Assembly (NCBI GenBank): GCA_035462375.1
Contig: DATHUJ010000240.1
Location: forward strand, 1-53,710
From: DASTQL01 sp035462375
GTDB lineage: Bacteria > Actinomycetota > Actinomycetes > Jiangellales > Jiangellaceae
Reading direction: 5' to 3'
DNA: 53,710 bases
The notes under the pieces were generated by a model, which was not told the DNA's origin, did not search any database, and was given only the letters and a program-made list of their open reading frames with translations. Shown here in pieces: positions 26,839-35,095 of the stretch (position 1 is the stretch's first letter; each line of letters starts with the position of its first letter). The position numbers were made by a program, and so were the translations under genes.

Positions 26839-28131
26839 TACCTCACCTGGTGGGGGCGGGGTCAGGAGCGCCACGCACTCCACGTGGTGCGTCATGGGGA
26901 ACAGGTCGAAGGCCCGCAGGCTGGCGAGCCGGAGGCCGAGCTCGGCGAAGGTGCCGACGTCCCGCGCCAGGGCAGCGGGGTCGCACGCCACGTAGGCGAC
27001 CGCCCGCGGGGAGAGGGCGGCCACCTGCTCGACCACGCGCCGCCCGGCTCCGGTGCGCGGCGGGTCGAGGACGACGAGGTCGGCGCGCCGGGGGTCGAGC
27101 CCGGCCAGGGCACGGTCCACGCGGCCGTGGACGAGACGCACCTGGGGGAGGTCGTGCAGGTTGCGGCGCGCGTCGGCCGCGGCGCGCCCGTCGGCCTCGA
27201 CGGCCAGCACCCGACCGTCCGGCCCCACGCACCCGGCGAGCGCTGCGGCGAAGAGCCCGACCCCGCTGTAGAGGTCGACCGCGCACTCACCTTCGCCGGG
27301 ACGCAGCACGGCGAGCACCGCCCGGACGAGCGTGTCCGCCGCGGCCGGGTGCACCTGCCAGAAGCCGCCCGCACTCACCTGGAACGACCGCCCGTGCAAC
27401 TCCTCGTGGACCCGGGTCCGCCCGCGCACGCGCTCCGGCCGGTCGCCGCCCGTCCCGATCAGCACCGAGACATCGGGGGCCAGCCGGGGGACCCGGGTGC
27501 GACGGTCGGGAGGTGCCTGCGCCGTACGGACGACGACGGCCCGCTCCCCCGCCGAGGACGCCACCACCTCCACGGCGTCCACCCCTGGCCACCGGTGCCC
27601 GGGCACGTCCACGGCGGTCACGTCCGGGTGCGCGATGAGGCAGCGCCGGACGGGCACGACGTCGTGGGAGCGGTGCTGCCGGAATCCGGCTCGGCCGTCC
27701 CCGTCGACCGAGAACGTCACCCGGGTGCGCCACCCCGACCCGTCGGGGGCACCGGGCAGCTCCTCCACCACCGGGGCCACGTCCACACCGGCGAGCCGGC
27801 GCATCTGCTCGGTCACGACCGCCGCCTTGAGGCGGCGCTGCGCCGCCGGCGTCGCGTGCTGCCAGTCGCACCCGCCGCAGCGGTCCGGTCCCGCGTAGGG
27901 ACAGGGTGGGCGGACCCGGTCGGGCGAGGGCACGAGCACCTCGACGGCGTCGGCCCGCCAGAACCGGTCACCGGGCCCGCCCGCGGTCACGCGGGCCCGC
28001 ACCTTCTCGCCGGGCAAGGCGTGCCGGACGAGGACGACCCGGCCCTCGTGCCGGGCCACGCAGTGACCACCGTGGGCGACCCGGCCGACGTCGAGCTCGA
28101 TCGTCGCGCCGAGATCGGGCCCGCTGCTCAG
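26833..28131 (-). CDS. TRAM-domain class I SAM-dependent RNA methyltransferase (TrmA/RlmCD family)
   Basis: Methylates C5 of a uridine in tRNA or rRNA. 432 aa from the proposed start. A TRAM domain (about 8-68, IELDVGRVAHGGHCVARHEG) is followed by Fe-S cysteines Cys77, Cys85 and Cys88 (CPYAGPDRCGGC). SAM-binding AVDLYSGVGLFAAALAG and the catalytic pair LDPPRTGAG and VACDPAALARD (nucleophile Cys) follow. There is no ATG, GTG or TTG near the TRAM start. The CTG at 28131 overlaps the APC stop (CTGA), has GGGGAGG six bases upstream and gives the expected N-terminus. If CTG is not used, the start would lie deep inside the APC gene. Target base not deducible. Confidence 0.88.
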   Translation of the reverse strand: MSSGPDLGATIELDVGRVAHGGHCVARHEGRVVLVRHALPGEKVRARVTAGGPGDRFWRADAVEVLVPSPDRVRPPCPYAGPDRCGGCDWQHATPAAQRRLKAAVVTEQMRRLAGVDVAPVVEELPGAPDGSGWRTRVTFSVDGDGRAGFRQHRSHDVVPVRRCLIAHPDVTAVDVPGHRWPGVDAVEVVASSAGERAVVVRTAQAPPDRRTRVPRLAPDVSVLIGTGGDRPERVRGRTRVHEELHGRSFQVSAGGFWQVHPAAADTLVRAVLAVLRPGEGECAVDLYSGVGLFAAALAGCVGPDGRVLAVEADGRAAADARRNLHDLPQVRLVHGRVDRALAGLDPRRADLVVLDPPRTGAGRRVVEQVAALSPRAVAYVACDPAALARDVGTFAELGLRLASLRAFDLFPMTHHVECVALLTPPPPGEVS

Positions 28132-30185
28132 CGGGGCCCTCCCCGAGGGCCGACCCGGTCGGTCGGTGGCCGGGGCCGCCGGGTCCGCTCCGGTCGGGAC
28201 GGCTCCTCCGCGCCCCCCCGGCCGCCGGAACCGCCGGCGACCTCGGCCCGCTCCGCGGCCTGCCGCGAGGAGCGCAGCTGCCACGGGACGCTCGTCACCA
28301 TGACACCCGGCAGGAACAGCAGCCGCGTCTTCAGGCGCATGGCGCTCTGGTTGTGCAGCAGCTGCTCCCACCAGCGGCCGAGCACGTACTCGGGCACGTA
28401 GACGGTGACGATGTCGCGCGGGCTGGCTCGGCGGATGCTCCGCACGTAGTCGATCACCGGCCGGGTCACCTCGCGGTAGGGCGACTCCAGGACCTTGAGC
28501 GGCACCGGGATCCCCCGCCGGTCCCACTCGTCGGTGAGGGCCCGGGTCTCGTCCAGGTCGACGCTCACCGTCACCGCCTCGAGCACGTCGGGGCGGGTCG
28601 CCCGCGCATAGGCGAGGGCGCGGAGGGCGGGCTTGTGCGCCTTGCTCACCAGCACGATCGCGTGCACGCGGGACGGCAACGTCACCTCGCTGGACTCGCC
28701 GGGGTCGAGCTCGAGACCCACCGCGTCGTAGTGGACCTTGATCGCACGCATCAGCAGGGCCAGCAGGGGGATGGCCAGGAAGACGATCCACGCGCCGTGG
28801 GTGAACTTCGTGACGGTGACGATCACGAGGACCAGCCCGGTGAAGGCCGCTCCCACGAGATTCACCAGGCGCGCCCGCCGCACCCGCGCGCGCTCCTCGT
28901 CCCGGAGCGGTCCCTGCAGGCGCTGGTTCCAGTGCCGGACGAGACCGGACTGCCCGAGGGTGAAGGACGTGAAGACGCCGACCAGGTAGAGCTGGATCAG
29001 CTGCGTGACCGACGCTTCGAAGGCCACCACCAGCAGGATGGCAAAGCCGGCCAGGAGCAGGATGCCGTTGCTGTAGACCAGTCGGTCACCCCGGTTGTGC
29101 AGCTGGCGGGGGACGTAGCTGTGCTGGGCCAGCACCGAGCCCAGCACCGGGAAGCCGCTGAAGGCCGTGTTGGCCGCGAGCAGGAGGATGAGCACGGCGG
29201 ATGCCTGGACGAAGAAGAAGAACACCGTCGCGTCGCCGAAGACCGCGGCCGCCACCTGGGCGATGACCGTCCGTTGCGGCCGGCTCTCGCAGTCGAAGCC
29301 GACCAGGTCGCAGGGGTCGTCGGCGTAGCGGACCCCGCTGGCCATGGCGAGCCAGGTGACCCCGGCGAACATCGCGATCGACAGCAGGCCCATCACCAGG
29401 AGCGTCGAGGCCGCGTTGCGGCTCTTGGGCTTGCGGAAGGCGGGCACGCCGTTGGCGATCGCCTCGACGCCGGTCAGCGCCGTGCAGCCGGCGGCGAAGG
29501 CGCGAAGGAGCAGGAGGGCGAGCGCGAGCCCGCCGAGGCCAACGGCCTGCGCCTCGATCTCGTAGCCGGCGCTCTCGGCGACCGGGCGCGTGCCGACGAC
29601 GGACCGGACACCACCCCACACCACCATGCCCAGGATGCCGACGACGAACAGGTACGTGGGGGCGGCGAAGGCCTTGCCGCTCGACCTCACCCCCCGGAGG
29701 TTGAGGGCGGCGAGTACCACGACGAACCCCGCGGCGAGCGCGACCTGGTGCCCGTCGAGCCCGGGGAACGTCGAGACCAGGTTGTCAACGCCCGCCGAGA
29801 TCGAGACGGCGACGACCAGCACGTAGTCGACGAGCAGCGCCCCGCCGACGACCAGCCCTGCTGCCGGTCCCAGGTGGGTCGTCGCCGCCTCGAAGTCACC
29901 GCCCCCGTTGGGGAAGGCGTGGACCATCTGCCGGTACGACGCCACGACCACGACGAGGAGGGCGACGACACCCGCTGCGATCCACGGCGTGGTGAAGAGC
30001 AGGGCGACGCCGCCGAGGGAGAGGATGACCAGGATCTCCTGCGTCGCGTACGCGATCGAGGAAAGCGGGTCGCTGGCGAACACCGGGAGGGCGAGCCGCT
30101 TGGAGAGCAACGTCTGGTCCAGCCGGTCGCTGCGCAGCTTCCGGCCGATGAGGACACGCCTCGAGACGTCTCCGAGCCTGGGCAC
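28128..30185 (-). CDS. APC-superfamily transporter, KimA-like potassium/amino acid permease
   Basis: 685-aa membrane protein with about 12 helices between residues 30 and 470 and a cytosolic C-terminal domain (about 490-650). The N-terminus LIGRKLRSDRLDQTLLSKR, followed by ALPVFASDPLSSIAYATQEI, resembles Bacillus KimA (YdaO), a c-di-AMP-controlled potassium importer; generic annotation is amino acid permease. FPNGGGDFEAATTHLGP and GVEAIANGVPAF are APC segments. The divergent neighbours are two TrkA-type potassium regulators, which supports a potassium role (inference). GTG at 30185 with a TAGCAT -10 six bases upstream. The stop overlaps the RNA methyltransferase start. Confidence 0.87.
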   Translation of the reverse strand: MPRLGDVSRRVLIGRKLRSDRLDQTLLSKRLALPVFASDPLSSIAYATQEILVILSLGGVALLFTTPWIAAGVVALLVVVVASYRQMVHAFPNGGGDFEAATTHLGPAAGLVVGGALLVDYVLVVAVSISAGVDNLVSTFPGLDGHQVALAAGFVVVLAALNLRGVRSSGKAFAAPTYLFVVGILGMVVWGGVRSVVGTRPVAESAGYEIEAQAVGLGGLALALLLLRAFAAGCTALTGVEAIANGVPAFRKPKSRNAASTLLVMGLLSIAMFAGVTWLAMASGVRYADDPCDLVGFDCESRPQRTVIAQVAAAVFGDATVFFFFVQASAVLILLLAANTAFSGFPVLGSVLAQHSYVPRQLHNRGDRLVYSNGILLLAGFAILLVVAFEASVTQLIQLYLVGVFTSFTLGQSGLVRHWNQRLQGPLRDEERARVRRARLVNLVGAAFTGLVLVIVTVTKFTHGAWIVFLAIPLLALLMRAIKVHYDAVGLELDPGESSEVTLPSRVHAIVLVSKAHKPALRALAYARATRPDVLEAVTVSVDLDETRALTDEWDRRGIPVPLKVLESPYREVTRPVIDYVRSIRRASPRDIVTVYVPEYVLGRWWEQLLHNQSAMRLKTRLLFLPGVMVTSVPWQLRSSRQAAERAEVAGGSGGRGGAEEPSRPERTRRPRPPTDRVGPRGGPR

Positions 30186-30191
30186 GCGTCG

Positions 30192-30197
30192 ATGCTA
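30192..30197 (-). promoter_or_regulatory. -10 element of the APC transporter gene (leaderless)
   Basis: TAGCAT six bases before the GTG at 30185, with no ribosome site. Confidence 0.45.
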
Positions 30198-30236
30198 GGG
30201 CTGACGTCCCGGGACCGTCGCCACACCCGGGACGTG

Positions 30237-30242
30237 TAGCGT
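30237..30242 (+). promoter_or_regulatory. -10 element of the trkA pair
   Basis: TAGCGT about 60 bp before the GTG at 30302. Unlike its divergent neighbour, this transcript would carry a leader with an AGGAAGGA ribosome site. Confidence 0.4.
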
Positions 30243-30301
30243 CGAGAGCGGGGCGCTCGTGCCGTCGGGCGCCCCGTGTGCTCGCCCGAGGAAGGACCAC
30301 A

Positions 30302-30967
30302 GTGCACGTCGTGATCATGGGCTGCGGCCGGGTCGGCGCCACCCTCGCGCACATCCTGGAGACGCGCGGACACACCGTCGCCGTCGTCGACCAGAACGCC
30401 GACGCGTTCCGGCGGCTGGGCACGTCGTACGAGGGACGCACCGTGACCGGTCTGGGGTTCGACCGAGAGGTGCTCCAGGAGGCGGGCATCGATGAGGCGG
30501 GGGCGTTCGCCGCCGTGAGCAGCGGGGACAACTCCAACATCATCGCGGCCCGGGTGGCCCGCGAGACCTTCGGCGTCGAGAACGTCGCCGCCCGGATCTA
30601 CGACCCCGGACGTGCGGAGGTCTACCAGCGACTGGGCATCCCCACGGTGGCGACGGTGCGGTGGACGGCCGACCAGATCACCCGACGCCTACTGCCCGAC
30701 GGCTCCCAGACGGAGTGGGTGGACCCCTCGGGCACGGTCCGGCTCGCCGAGATGCACCTCGACCGGGCGTGGGTCGGGCGGACGGTGGCCGACCTCGAGA
30801 CTGCAGCCGGCGCCCGGGTCGCCTTCGTCACGCGGTACGGCGAAGGGGTGCTGCCCGGGCCCGACTCGGTGCTCCAGGAGGGCGACCTCGTCCACGTCGT
30901 GATGCGGGTGGAGGACTCCGCCAGGGTCGCCGACGTCTTCGAGACCGTGCCGGAGGTGGAGGAGTGA
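30302..30967 (+). CDS. trkA: TrkA-type potassium uptake regulator, first of pair (CeoB-like)
   Basis: Cytosolic nucleotide-binding (RCK) subunit of potassium transport. 221 aa: an N-terminal Rossmann TrkA-N domain (VVIMGCGRVGATLAHILETR, then VAVVDQNADAF) up to about 130 and a TrkA-C domain in the last 80 residues (RLAEMHLDRAWVGRTVADLE, GDLVHVVMRVED). GTG with AGGAAGGA upstream. Its stop overlaps the next start by one base (TGATG), so the two are coupled and probably form a heteromer. No TrkH/TrkG channel gene is present here; the divergent KimA-like protein is the obvious candidate partner. Confidence 0.88.
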   Translation: MHVVIMGCGRVGATLAHILETRGHTVAVVDQNADAFRRLGTSYEGRTVTGLGFDREVLQEAGIDEAGAFAAVSSGDNSNIIAARVARETFGVENVAARIYDPGRAEVYQRLGIPTVATVRWTADQITRRLLPDGSQTEWVDPSGTVRLAEMHLDRAWVGRTVADLETAAGARVAFVTRYGEGVLPGPDSVLQEGDLVHVVMRVEDSARVADVFETVPEVEE

Positions 30968-31635
30968 TGCGGGTCGCCATCGCCGGAGCAGGCAACGTCG
31001 GGCGCTCGATCGCCGGGGAGTTGCTCCACAACGGACACGAGGTCCTGCTCGTGGACAAGGAGCCACGGGCGATCAAGGCCGCGACCGTCCCGGAGGCGGA
31101 GTGGCTCCTGGCCGACGCGTGCGAGCTGTCCATGCTCGAGGAGGCCGCGCTCGAACGCTGCAACGTGGTCATCGCCGCCACGGGGGACGACAAGGTCAAC
31201 CTGGTCGTGTCGCTGCTGGCCAAGACGGAGTTCGGCGTGCCGCGGGTCGTGGCGCGGGTGAACCACCCGATGAACGAGTGGCTGTTCAACGAGTCCTGGG
31301 GGGTCGACGTCGCCGTCTCCACCCCCCGCATCATGAGTGCCCTGGTCGAGGAAGCCGTCAGCGTCGGTGACCTGGTCCGCCTCTTCACCTTCCGCCAGGG
31401 GGAGGCGAACCTGGTCGAGCTCACGTTGCCCGAGGACTCCCCCATGGTCGGCACCGCCGTCGCCGACGTGGCCTGGCCGGTCGACACCACCCTGGTGTCG
31501 GTCATCCGCGGCGGGCACGTGCACGCGCCGTTGCCCGACCTGCCGCTGGAGTCGCACGACGAGCTCCTGTTCGTCGCGGCGCCCGAGCGCGAGGAGCAGC
31601 TGGAGGAGCTCCTGTCGCCGCACGGAGCGGCCTGA
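30967..31635 (+). CDS. trkA: TrkA-type potassium uptake regulator, second of pair (CeoC-like)
   Basis: 222-aa paralog of the preceding gene with the same plan: TrkA-N Rossmann fold (VAIAGAGNVGRSIAGELL, LLVDKEPRAI, NVVIAATGDDKVNLVVSLLA) and TrkA-C (FRQGEANLVELTLPEDSPMV onward, ending in HDELLFVAAPE). Nucleotide-binding glycines GxGxxG are intact. Translationally coupled to the first TrkA gene. The pair corresponds to ceoB-ceoC of mycobacteria, which from memory also lie next to an APC-type gene. Convergent with the DUF3159 operon. Confidence 0.88.
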   Translation: MRVAIAGAGNVGRSIAGELLHNGHEVLLVDKEPRAIKAATVPEAEWLLADACELSMLEEAALERCNVVIAATGDDKVNLVVSLLAKTEFGVPRVVARVNHPMNEWLFNESWGVDVAVSTPRIMSALVEEAVSVGDLVRLFTFRQGEANLVELTLPEDSPMVGTAVADVAWPVDTTLVSVIRGGHVHAPLPDLPLESHDELLFVAAPEREEQLEELLSPHGAA

Positions 31636-31664
31636 CCGGCACGCGCCGACCAGACGTCCACGGG

Positions 31665-32369
31665 TCACCGGCCCGCGGGCTCCCCGTCCGCGGGGTCCTC
31701 CTCCGCGGCGAGCGACGTGCGACCGGCCGACCGGATCACGAGCCAGGACAGGTACAGGCAGAGGAAGAACAGCGGCCACCCCATGGCGAGCCGGGCGATG
31801 CCCAGCGCCACGAGTCCGTCGTCGCCGGCGAGGTAGAGCGGCAGCTGCACGGCCAGGCGGACGGCGAACATGCCCACCCAGATCCATGAGGCGAGGCTGT
31901 AGGCACGCAGGCGTACCGGGTCGTGGCGCCACCCCATGCCCTCGCCGGTCACCGCTGCGACGAGGACGCCGAGGAGGGGCCAGCGGACCAGGATCGAGAC
32001 GACGTAGGCCACCGCGTAGCCGGCGTTGATCAGCAGCCCGGGCAGGAAGTAGTCCTCGGCGCGCCCGGTGCGGGAGGCGAAGAACGCCGCGATCGCGACG
32101 CCGAAGAAGCCGGCGAGCACGTTCTGGAGGGTCTGCCGACGGGCCAAGCGGAGGACGGCCAGCACGGCCCCCGAGACCACCGCCGCCCAGACGGCCGGCG
32201 TGAGGTCCTGCCCCGTGACGACGTACGCGGTGACGAACACGACGGCGGGCAGGCCCGAGTCGAGGACGGCGTCCTTGGTGATGACGTCGCCGGCTCGGAA
32301 GCGACCGGAGGAGCCGCTCTCGTCCCCGGCCCCCAGGCGGCGCAGGGGGCTGTCGGCGCGATCGGTCAC
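31665..32369 (-). CDS. DUF3159 integral membrane protein
   Basis: 234-aa membrane protein with six hydrophobic segments between about residues 38 and 210, a short cytosolic N-terminus (about 35 aa) and an acidic C-terminal tail (AAEEDPADGEP). Family landmarks are AVLDSGLPAVVFVTAYVVTG, ARRQTLQNVLAGFFGV and the conserved YFLPGLLINAGYA. Function unknown. Last gene of the operon starting at 34544; its GTG overlaps the OB-fold gene stop (GTGA). Confidence 0.85.
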   Translation of the reverse strand: MTDRADSPLRRLGAGDESGSSGRFRAGDVITKDAVLDSGLPAVVFVTAYVVTGQDLTPAVWAAVVSGAVLAVLRLARRQTLQNVLAGFFGVAIAAFFASRTGRAEDYFLPGLLINAGYAVAYVVSILVRWPLLGVLVAAVTGEGMGWRHDPVRLRAYSLASWIWVGMFAVRLAVQLPLYLAGDDGLVALGIARLAMGWPLFFLCLYLSWLVIRSAGRTSLAAEEDPADGEPAGR

Positions 32370-32758
32370 TCGCGCCCCGTGGGGAGCAGCTCGTAGGCCG
32401 GGTTGAAGATGACCGGCCGGCCGTCGACGGCGGTGACGCGGCCCTGTGCGACGAGTCGGCGACCGCAGTCGATGCCTGCGATGCGTCGGCGGCCCAGCCA
32501 CACCAGGGTGAGGGTTCCGCTGCCGTCGTAGAGCTCGGCCTCGAGCGCGGGCGTCCCCGCCCGCGGCTGCAGGGTCACGGTCCGGAGCGTCCCCCGGACC
32601 TTGGCGACCTGGCGGTCCGAGCACTCGGCGAGGGCGACGCAGCCGGACGTGCGGGAGCGGTCGCGCAGGGCGGCCGCGTCCATCTCCGCCTCCGGCGAGG
32701 TCAGCCTGGCCAGGGCGCGCTTGAACCGACCCGGACCACCGGCCTGCTCGGGGCTCAT
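32366..32758 (-). CDS. OB-fold nucleic acid-binding domain protein
   Basis: 130-aa protein: a helical N-terminus (1-40), then an OB fold (about 50-125). The OB fold shows AKVRGTLRTVTLQPRAGTPA, the strand LEAELYDGSGTLTLVWLGRR and a closing RLVAQGRVTAVDGRPVIFNP, the RecG/tRNA-anticodon type. It may bind single-stranded DNA or RNA; no catalytic domain. ATG at 32758, nine bases after the DUF3710 stop. Four-base overlap with DUF3159. Confidence 0.85.
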   Translation of the reverse strand: MSPEQAGGPGRFKRALARLTSPEAEMDAAALRDRSRTSGCVALAECSDRQVAKVRGTLRTVTLQPRAGTPALEAELYDGSGTLTLVWLGRRRIAGIDCGRRLVAQGRVTAVDGRPVIFNPAYELLPTGRE

Positions 32759-32767
32759 GCCTCGAGA

Positions 32768-33496
32768 CTACCCGCGGGTCGGCGGCTCCGGCGGTCTCGT
32801 GGCTGCGCGGTCCCCCTGGGCCACGGCGCCCGGCGGGACGGTGAGCGGGATCAGGTCCCCCGGCGCCATCGGCTGGTCACCGCGCACCACGACGACCTCC
32901 CTGACCAGGGACGCCAGCCGGTCGAAGACTGCGGGATCATTCACCGCCTTGCCGAGGAACGTCGCCCGAAGCATCCACCGCGGACCGTCGATCCCGACCA
33001 CCCGCGACGGCTGCTTGGCTTGCGCGCCGTCCGGCCGGGCCACGGGGACGACCACGCGGACCTCCGTGCCGAACGGTCCCTGCGCCTCGGCGGCGCTGCC
33101 GCCCCGCCGTGCGGAGTCGGCCGCGATCTGCAGCCGGGTCTGCGGCCACAGACCGGAGCTCCGGGGGGCGGCGACCGCCAGGACCTGCACGGCAGCGTCG
33201 GGGATGACCAGCATCACGCTGGTCGCGCGCCCCGTGCGCTCCTCGACCTGCAACTGCAGGGCACCGCCCTCCGGGCGTGGGACGCGCAGCCCACCGAGGT
33301 CGACGCGCCCGGCCGCTGTGGGGTCGTCGGTGGTGTCCAGCTCGGAGACGTCCCACGGGCCCTCCGGCCGGGCCGACTTCGGTGCCTCCTCCGGGTCGGT
33401 CGGGCTCGCCTCGTCGAGGGCCTGCTCCGGGACGGCCTCGCTGGCCTCCTCGGCGCTGTCCGCATCGCCCCGGCGGCGTCGTCGGAACACGGTCAC
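32768..33496 (-). CDS. DUF3710 domain-containing protein
   Basis: 242-aa soluble protein of unknown function confined to actinobacteria. A basic start (FRRRRRGD) and a disordered acidic segment (residues 10-48) precede the DUF3710 region with GPWDVSELD, VDLGGLRVPRPEGGALQLQV, GLWPQTRLQIAADSARRGG and RWMLRATFLGKA. GTG at 33496 with GGAGG nearby, overlapping the dut stop by four bases. Coupling with dut suggests a link to nucleotide or DNA metabolism, but this is only context. Confidence 0.87.
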   Translation of the reverse strand: MTVFRRRRRGDADSAEEASEAVPEQALDEASPTDPEEAPKSARPEGPWDVSELDTTDDPTAAGRVDLGGLRVPRPEGGALQLQVEERTGRATSVMLVIPDAAVQVLAVAAPRSSGLWPQTRLQIAADSARRGGSAAEAQGPFGTEVRVVVPVARPDGAQAKQPSRVVGIDGPRWMLRATFLGKAVNDPAVFDRLASLVREVVVVRGDQPMAPGDLIPLTVPPGAVAQGDRAATRPPEPPTRG

Positions 33497-33972
33497 GTCC
33501 CTCCGTCGGTGGGTGCGGTCGCCGTCCCCCTGGTCCCGGTGGAGCCGTACCCGCCGTCGCCCCGGTCCGAACCGGGCAGCCGCGCCACCTCGTGGAAGCG
33601 GGCCCGTTCGACGCGTTGCACGACCAGCTGGGCGATCCGGTCGCCCCGGCGGAAGACGGCCGGCTCCCGCGGGTCGTGGTTGACCAGGAGCACCATGACC
33701 TCGCCGCGGTATCCGGCGTCCACGGTCCCGGGGGCGTTGACGATGCCGACCCCCAGCCGGTGCGCCAGTCCCGACCTCGGGTGGACGAAGGCGGCGAAGC
33801 CGTCCGGCAGGGCCAGCGCGACGCCGGTCCCGACGAGGGCTCGCTCACCGGGTGCCAGGGTGAGGTCTGCGGTGGTCACCAGATCCGCCCCGGCGTCCCC
33901 CGGGTGCGCGTAGGTGGGCAGCGGTACGCCCGGGTCCAGCCGCGTGACCAGGACGTCGACCCGCTCCGTCAC
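33493..33972 (-). CDS. dut: dUTP pyrophosphatase Dut
   Basis: Hydrolyses dUTP to dUMP and pyrophosphate, limiting uracil in DNA and supplying thymidylate synthesis; homotrimer. 159 aa with all five family motifs: HPGDAGADL (23-31), PRSGLAHRLG with the phosphate-binding Ser (65-74), VNAPGTVDAGYRGE with catalytic Asp85, RRGDRIAQLVV (109-118) and C-terminal GGYGSTGTRG (140-149). GTG at 33972 overlaps the thioesterase stop and its own stop overlaps DUF3710: second gene of a five-gene coupled operon. Confidence 0.96.
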   Translation of the reverse strand: MTERVDVLVTRLDPGVPLPTYAHPGDAGADLVTTADLTLAPGERALVGTGVALALPDGFAAFVHPRSGLAHRLGVGIVNAPGTVDAGYRGEVMVLLVNHDPREPAVFRRGDRIAQLVVQRVERARFHEVARLPGSDRGDGGYGSTGTRGTATAPTDGGT

Positions 33973-34544
33973 GGGTTGACCTCGAACGCCGACGCCCGGT
34001 CCAGGACCTCCGCCCGGGCCAGGGCCGCCGCCACGTCCTCCGCCCGGCCGTACGTGCGGAAGTGCTCGAGCGGGACGACCGCGAAGACCGCCCGGGCCCG
34101 GAGTGCCAGCGGGCCGGCGGGGTCTCCCGCCCGGCCCTCCGCGCTCACGTACAGCCGGCGGCCCTTCATCCCGTCGACCCGCGCTGCGATGTGCAGCGTG
34201 GTGCCGACGGGGACCGGACGCCGGTAGTCGGTCTCCAGCCGGGCCGTCACCGCGGGCAACCGGACCAGCCAGGCCAGTGCCCCGAGCGCCTCGTCGAAGG
34301 CGAGGGACAGCAGGCCGCCGTGGGCGAGGCCGGGAGCTCCCTGGTGGTCCTCGGTGACCGTGAAGCGTCCCTCCAGCGTCAGCCCCTCCCCGGCGACCAC
34401 GTGCAGGTGCAGGCCGGTGGAGTGGTCGTCTCCGCAGCCGAAGCAGCGGTGGTAGTGCGAGTCGATCTGCTCCCCGGGCGCGGGTGCGTCCGGGTGACGA
34501 TCGGGAAGGACCGCGTCGTCGGGTGGGTGTGCACGCAGACTCAC
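33969..34544 (-). CDS. PaaI-type hotdog-fold thioesterase
   Basis: 191-aa hotdog protein, likely hydrolysing acyl-CoA; substrate unknown. An N-terminal CFGCG (Cys pair) motif with HSTGLHL precedes the hotdog core. The core shows the signature GAPGLAHGGLLSLAFDEALG (central helix, catalytic Asp/Glu side) and TARLETDYRRPVPVGT. Start set at the GTG at 34544: a TAGGGT -10 is eight bases upstream, while the ATG at 34619 would overlap the divergent DUF3093 gene. First gene of the operon thioesterase-dut-DUF3710-OB-DUF3159. Confidence 0.85.
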   Translation of the reverse strand: MSLRAHPPDDAVLPDRHPDAPAPGEQIDSHYHRCFGCGDDHSTGLHLHVVAGEGLTLEGRFTVTEDHQGAPGLAHGGLLSLAFDEALGALAWLVRLPAVTARLETDYRRPVPVGTTLHIAARVDGMKGRRLYVSAEGRAGDPAGPLALRARAVFAVVPLEHFRTYGRAEDVAAALARAEVLDRASAFEVNP

Positions 34545-34552
34545 GAGGTCGG

Positions 34553-34558
34553 ACCCTA
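34553..34558 (-). promoter_or_regulatory. -10 element of the thioesterase-dut operon (leaderless)
   Basis: TAGGGT eight bases before the GTG at 34544; it supports that start over the upstream ATG. Confidence 0.45.
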
Positions 34559-34605
34559 CCGGCCGGCCGGGCCACCCCCCGGGGGCCGGGGCCGGGCCGC
34601 AGTGC

Positions 34606-34611
34606 GACGCT
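34606..34611 (+). promoter_or_regulatory. Possible -10 of DUF3093 gene (leaderless)
   Basis: GACGCT six bases before the ATG at 34618. It differs from TACGCT only at the first base; no ribosome site is present. Confidence 0.35.
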
Positions 34612-34617
34612 GCAGCC

Positions 34618-35082
34618 ATGGCCGAGCCGGTCCACCGCGAGCGTCTGACGGTGCCCGCGTGGTGGTGGCTCGTGGGCGCCGGCTTCGTGCTGTCCCTGTG
34701 GCTGGCTCTGGCGGAGGCGCTGGGACCAGTGGGGGCCGGGGGGACCGCACTGGTCGTGGCCGTGCTGCTGGCCTGGGCGCTCGTCCGTTACGGCGCCGTG
34801 GAGGTGGTCGTGGGCAGGGACGGCCTGCACGCGGGCGACGCCCGGCTCCCCCTGTGGGCGGTGGGTCAGGTGGAGGCGCTCGAGAGGGACGCGGCCAGGG
34901 CGGCCAGGGGCCCCGAGGCGGGGCCGTCCACGTACCTGCTGCTGCGCGGCTACGTCGACGGCGTCGTCCGGGTCGCGGTCTCCGACCCGGAGGACCCCAC
35001 CACGTCCTGGGTGGTCTCCACCCGTCGACCGGCGGCCGTCGCGGACGCGCTCCTCCGGGCCCGGGAGGACGGGCGGTACTGA
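34618..35082 (+). CDS. DUF3093 membrane protein
   Basis: 154 aa. Two transmembrane helices close to the N-terminus (about 14-34 and 38-56, WWWLVGAGFVLSLWLALAEA and TALVVAVLLAWALVRYG) are followed by a cytosolic domain with VEVVVGRDGLHAGDARLPL and the conserved YLLLRGYVDGVVRV, then DPTTSWVVSTRRP. This matches DUF3093; biochemical role unknown. ATG at 34618. Monocistronic, divergent from the thioesterase-dut operon and convergent with DUF4193. Confidence 0.88.
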   Translation: MAEPVHRERLTVPAWWWLVGAGFVLSLWLALAEALGPVGAGGTALVVAVLLAWALVRYGAVEVVVGRDGLHAGDARLPLWAVGQVEALERDAARAARGPEAGPSTYLLLRGYVDGVVRVAVSDPEDPTTSWVVSTRRPAAVADALLRAREDGRY

Positions 35083-35095
35083 CCCGGCGGCCGGC

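Noticed and set aside
34545..34619. Upstream ATG (34619) for the thioesterase
   Set aside because: It would overlap the divergent DUF3093 start and adds 25 residues without family similarity; the GTG at 34544 has a TAGGGT -10 eight bases upstream.
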